Notes under the pieces: model-generated
The model's input: only the letters and a program-made list of their open reading frames with translations
What the model was told of the DNA's origin: nothing
Database searches by the model: none
In this document: one piece after another, positions 5,003 through 7,506 of the stretch
Layout of the letters: each line of letters begins with the position of its first letter
Position numbering within the stretch: the stretch's first letter is position 1
Source: Myxococcota bacterium
Lineage (GTDB): Bacteria; Myxococcota; Polyangia; GCA-2747355; JAKLHH01
Reading direction: 5' to 3'
NCBI GenBank assembly: GCA_022710245.1
Contig: JAKLHH010000343.1
Location: 1-7,506, forward strand
Length of the DNA: 7,506 nt
Made by a program: the position numbers and the translations under genes

Positions 5003-6724
5003 ATGATCGCCCCGCCCACTCATTCGATCGCCCTCAAGCTCCTCGACTGGCGCGTGCTCCGCCAGCTGGTGATGGAGGGGCTGGTGCAGGGGAGGCTGTT
5101 CGTCTGCACCGCCAGCCCGCCCCCGACGGGCGCCCCCGTCGAGCTGGTGCTGCAGCTCCCCGATCGCTCGTCGGTCCGGCTCCACGGGCAGGCGCTGCCG
5201 GCGCGCACCACCCCCGGCGAGCAGCTCGCCACCGGGTTCGCGCTGCAGCTCGCCGAGGAGGACGCCGCGCCGCTCACGGCCCTCGAGCGGCTCGCGCGGG
5301 TGAACGCCGGCTCGCGGCACCCGTTCCAGGAGCTGCTGCTGCCGGCGACGCTGACGGCGGTCGAGGCCGGCACCGTCGAGGAGACCACCCTCTTCCCGCT
5401 CCCCGATCGCCCGACAGGGGTGGCCGCGCCCCAGCCGGAGGCAGCGAAGCGCTCGGCGCCCGGCCCCGTGCCGCCGCTCGGTCCTGGCTTCGCCAACCCG
5501 CTCGACGAAGCCAGTGAGCTCTCGCCGCGGCTCGGCCCCGCGCCCGCCCTCGGCGCTCCCAAGGGCGTCCGCCTCTCGGAGCAGGCGGCCGTCTTCGGCA
5601 TCGACTTCGGGACCACCTTCACCAGCATCGCGCTCGTCGAGGGTGAACAGCTGCGCGTGATCGCCGACGAGGAGGGCCAGTCGCTGCTCCCCTCGGTGGT
5701 CTGCTACAAGAGGGGCGACCCGCCGCTGGTCGGCTGGCCGGCGCGAGACCGCAGCATCACCGCCCCGGCCTCGACCATCTCCTCGCCCAAGCGGCTCCTC
5801 GGTCGGCGCTACCGCGACCGGCGCATCGAGCCGCTGCTCGCGTCGCTCCCGATGCGCACGAGCGAGGGGCCGACCGGCGAGGTGATCGCCGAGGTGGAGG
5901 GGCAGCAGGTCGCCATCACCCAGGCCTGCGCGGAGATCCTGCGGCGCGCGTCGGTGCTCGGCACCCGGGGCACGCGCCTCACCGTGCGCAAGGTGGTGCT
6001 CTCGGCGCCGGTGGGCTTCGAGGCTGCGGAGCGGCTCGCGCTGCGGCGCGCGGCGGAGCTCGCCGGGCTCGAGGTCGCGGCCGTCCTCGACGAGCCGGTG
6101 GCGGCGGCGATCGCCTGGGGCCTGGAGAGCGCGCGCGGCAAGCTAGTCGCGGTCTACGACTTCGGCGGTGGGACCTTCGACTTCGCGCTGCTGAAGGTGC
6201 GCGCGCAAGGCGGCTTCGACGTGGTCGGCACCGGCGGCGATCCCTGGCTGGGCGGCGACGACTTCGACCTCGCGCTCGCCAACCACATCGCGAACGCGTT
6301 CTGGCGTCACACCAAGATCAACCTGCGCGAGCGGCAGGTGGAGTACTACCGCCTGGTGACCGAGTGCGAGCGCGCGAAGCGCCGCCTGAGCAGCCAGCCG
6401 CGAGCGGAGATCGCCCTCGAGCGCCTGGTGCTGACGCCGGCCGGAGCGCTCGATCTACGGCTGCCCCTCGACCGCGAGCTCCTCGCCAGCCTCTGCGGCG
6501 AGCTGGTCGACCGCTCGCTGGAGCCAGTCGCGAGCTGCCTGGCCGAGGCCGGCGCGCGTCCGGACCAGGTGGACCACGTGGTGATGACCGGCGGGCTCTC
6601 GCGCGCCCCGCTGGTGCGCGAGCGGGTCCAGCGCTTCTTCGGGCGGGAGATCGCGCTCAAGCTCGATCCCGAGCTGGCCATCGTCGCCGGCAACGCCCTC
6701 CACGGGCGCTCGCTCGGCCTCTGA
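5003..6724 (+). CDS. PilZ-like domain fused to Hsp70 (DnaK-type) nucleotide-binding domain
   Basis: The 573-residue product starts with a PilZ-like domain (about 16-88: GRLFVCTASPPPTGAPVEL, then VRLHGQAL and a GFALQL strand), like the family expanded in Myxococcus (TIGR02266 type). The c-di-GMP motifs RxxxR and D/NxSxxG are not visible. A Pro/Ala-rich linker spans about 89-193. Residues 196-570 are an Hsp70 ATPase: phosphate-1 GIDFGTTFTS (199-208), KRLLGRRY (263-270, with the DnaK Lys70 equivalent), VLDEPVAAAIAWGL (361-374), phosphate-2 VYDFGGGTFDF (384-394), ECERAKRRLS (454-463), adenosine motif MTGGLSR (528-534) and a final DPELAIVAGNALHG. The protein ends there with no substrate-binding domain, so it is not a standard chaperone. 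An ATP-dependent switch or scaffold is more likely (inference). ATG5003 has only a weak GTAGAG upstream; an in-frame TAG at 4955 limits extension, and no better start is seen between them. Confidence 0.9.
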   Translation: MIAPPTHSIALKLLDWRVLRQLVMEGLVQGRLFVCTASPPPTGAPVELVLQLPDRSSVRLHGQALPARTTPGEQLATGFALQLAEEDAAPLTALERLARVNAGSRHPFQELLLPATLTAVEAGTVEETTLFPLPDRPTGVAAPQPEAAKRSAPGPVPPLGPGFANPLDEASELSPRLGPAPALGAPKGVRLSEQAAVFGIDFGTTFTSIALVEGEQLRVIADEEGQSLLPSVVCYKRGDPPLVGWPARDRSITAPASTISSPKRLLGRRYRDRRIEPLLASLPMRTSEGPTGEVIAEVEGQQVAITQACAEILRRASVLGTRGTRLTVRKVVLSAPVGFEAAERLALRRAAELAGLEVAAVLDEPVAAAIAWGLESARGKLVAVYDFGGGTFDFALLKVRAQGGFDVVGTGGDPWLGGDDFDLALANHIANAFWRHTKINLRERQVEYYRLVTECERAKRRLSSQPRAEIALERLVLTPAGALDLRLPLDRELLASLCGELVDRSLEPVASCLAEAGARPDQVDHVVMTGGLSRAPLVRERVQRFFGREIALKLDPELAIVAGNALHGRSLGL

Positions 6725-6753
6725 TCGAGGAGCGTCAACGCGTCGCCGCAGGT

Positions 6754-6773
6754 CGGCTGCCAGGTCGCAGCCG
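6754..6773. terminator. Hairpin between convergent PilZ/Hsp70 and deformylase genes
   Basis: CGGCTGC (6754-6760) and GCAGCCG (6767-6773) form a perfect 7-bp stem with a 6-nt loop (CAGGTC). It sits in the 76-bp gap between the two stop codons. There is no T-tract. A role as bidirectional terminator or 3'-end stabiliser is inferred from position. Confidence 0.5.
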
Positions 6774-6800
6774 CGTCGACGGCCCGCGGGGCGCTCGCGG

Positions 6801-7499
6801 TCAGCGCCGCGGGGCTGCTGGCGGGGCCGGTCGCGACGCGGCCGCGTCACGCCGGCGGCGCATCTCCTCGATCGAGAGCAGCTCGCCCTCGAGGCGGTCG
6901 ACGTAGAGGACGCCCTCGAGGTGATCGAGCTCGTGCTGCCAGAGGATGGCGTCTGGCCCCTCCGCCTCGGCCTCGACGCGGCGGCCGGCCAGGTCGCGGT
7001 AGCTGACGTGAATCCTGCGGCTGCGCCGCACCAGCCCGCCGACGCCGGGCAGGCTGAGGCAGCCCTCGTAGCTGGGGATGGTGTCGTCGGAGCGCTCCAC
7101 GATCAGCGGGTCCTGCACGACCACGAGATGCAAACACGGGCCGCGATAGCCCAGCATCAGCACCGCCAGCCGCAGCGAGAGGCCGACCTGCGGCGCCGCC
7201 AGCCCCACGCCGCGGCTGCGCTGCAGCGTGCGCTCCATGCGGGCGACGAGGCGCGCCACGTCGAGGCCGGCGGGGATCTCCCGGGCGCGGCGGCGGAGCA
7301 CGGCGGCGCCGGGCGAGCCGCGGGTGACGATGGCGAGCTCGCCCGGGCTCTCGAGCAGCTGCCGCTCGCCGGGCAGCAGGTCAGCGAGACCGCCGCCCGG
7401 GCGAGCCCCGGAGCCCGCGGTGGCGCAGCCGCCGAGGCTGGCGAGGACGAGCAGGAGGCAGGCGGCCGGGCGCACGAGCTTCATCGTCGCGAGCTTCAT
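6801..7499 (-). CDS. Peptide deformylase-like lipoprotein
   Basis: The 232-residue product carries all three peptide deformylase motifs: GVGLAAPQ (97-104), EGCLS (145-149) and HELDH (189-193). Cys147, His189 and His193 are the expected metal ligands, Glu190 the catalytic acid and Gln104 the oxyanion helper, so it should be an active metallohydrolase removing formyl groups from N-formylmethionyl peptides. Unusually, residues 1-25 form a lipoprotein signal: basic n-region, hydrophobic ACLLLVLA and lipobox LGGC with Cys25. That predicts an exported, lipid-anchored enzyme, away from the ribosome where deformylases normally act. A second ATG at 7484 gives the same protein minus five residues. The 15 bases around the start are duplicated in tandem. 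No good Shine-Dalgarno is seen for either start, and the window ends 7 nt upstream. The C-terminus is Arg/Ala/Pro-rich. The symbol def is withheld because this is probably not the housekeeping copy. Confidence 0.9.
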   Translation of the reverse strand: MKLATMKLVRPAACLLLVLASLGGCATAGSGARPGGGLADLLPGERQLLESPGELAIVTRGSPGAAVLRRRAREIPAGLDVARLVARMERTLQRSRGVGLAAPQVGLSLRLAVLMLGYRGPCLHLVVVQDPLIVERSDDTIPSYEGCLSLPGVGGLVRRSRRIHVSYRDLAGRRVEAEAEGPDAILWQHELDHLEGVLYVDRLEGELLSIEEMRRRRDAAASRPAPPAAPRR

Positions 7500-7505
7500 C
7501 GTCGC
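7476..7505 (-). repeat. 15-bp tandem duplication over the deformylase start codon
   Basis: On the plus strand GAGCTTCATCGTCGC occurs at 7476-7490 and again, identically, at 7491-7505. Each unit contains one CAT, the complement of a start ATG, so two in-frame starts (7499 and 7484) have nearly identical surroundings and the protein begins MKLAT-MKLVR. Confidence 0.95.
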
Positions 7506-7506
7506 T

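Noticed and set aside
5003..5300. PilZ-like domain as a c-di-GMP receptor
   Set aside because: Neither RxxxR nor D/NxSxxG can be seen, so binding of the nucleotide is not claimed.
1..7506. Defence island, prophage, transposon or RNA gene
   Set aside because: No transposase, integrase, nuclease, methylase, toxin pair, terminal repeats, tRNA or rRNA signature is visible on either strand.

Overview
This is a high-GC window (about 70% G+C by eye) with strongly G/C-ending codons. It holds five complete or near-complete genes that I recognise at family level, one basic-tail/TPR gene without a named family, and the start of one more gene at the left edge. A Hanks-type kinase carrying PEGA repeats, a PilZ-like domain of the type common in Myxococcus, and a cysteine-rich lipoprotein with a somatomedin-B-like domain together suggest a myxobacterium or a related deltaproteobacterial lineage (Myxococcota). 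That placement is an inference from gene content.

Layout. Positions 1-68 (minus) are the N-terminus of a gene running off the window, with a Tat-like signal. Positions 69-393 contain no convincing gene but hold promoter-like elements and a pair of 8-bp palindromes. Positions 394-1026 (plus) encode a small lipoprotein with two cysteine-rich modules joined by a 15-bp minisatellite. Positions 1151-2017 (plus) encode a protein with a histone-H1-like basic tail and a TPR-like helical domain. Positions 2128-4080 (plus) encode a transmembrane Ser/Thr kinase with three PEGA repeats. Positions 4175-4723 (minus) encode a DUF1003 two-helix membrane protein, convergent with the kinase. Positions 5003-6724 (plus), divergent from it, encode a PilZ-like domain fused to an Hsp70 nucleotide-binding domain with no substrate-binding domain. 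Positions 6801-7499 (minus), convergent again, encode a peptide deformylase that begins with a lipoprotein signal.

How the genes relate. Most units look individually transcribed: the right half alternates strands, and hairpins sit in both convergent gaps. Only the basic-tail/TPR gene and the kinase are close and co-oriented, and even there a promoter-like sequence overlaps the upstream stop codon. Several products are aimed at the envelope (Tat-like product, lipoprotein, transmembrane kinase, DUF1003 protein, lipoprotein deformylase). I see no defence island, prophage, transposon, CRISPR array, tRNA or rRNA.

The most unusual items are the PilZ-like/Hsp70 ATPase fusion, the apparently exported peptide deformylase (with a 15-bp tandem duplication of its start codon), the bacterial somatomedin-B-like domain, and an 11-bp perfect inverted repeat in the DUF1003 leader.
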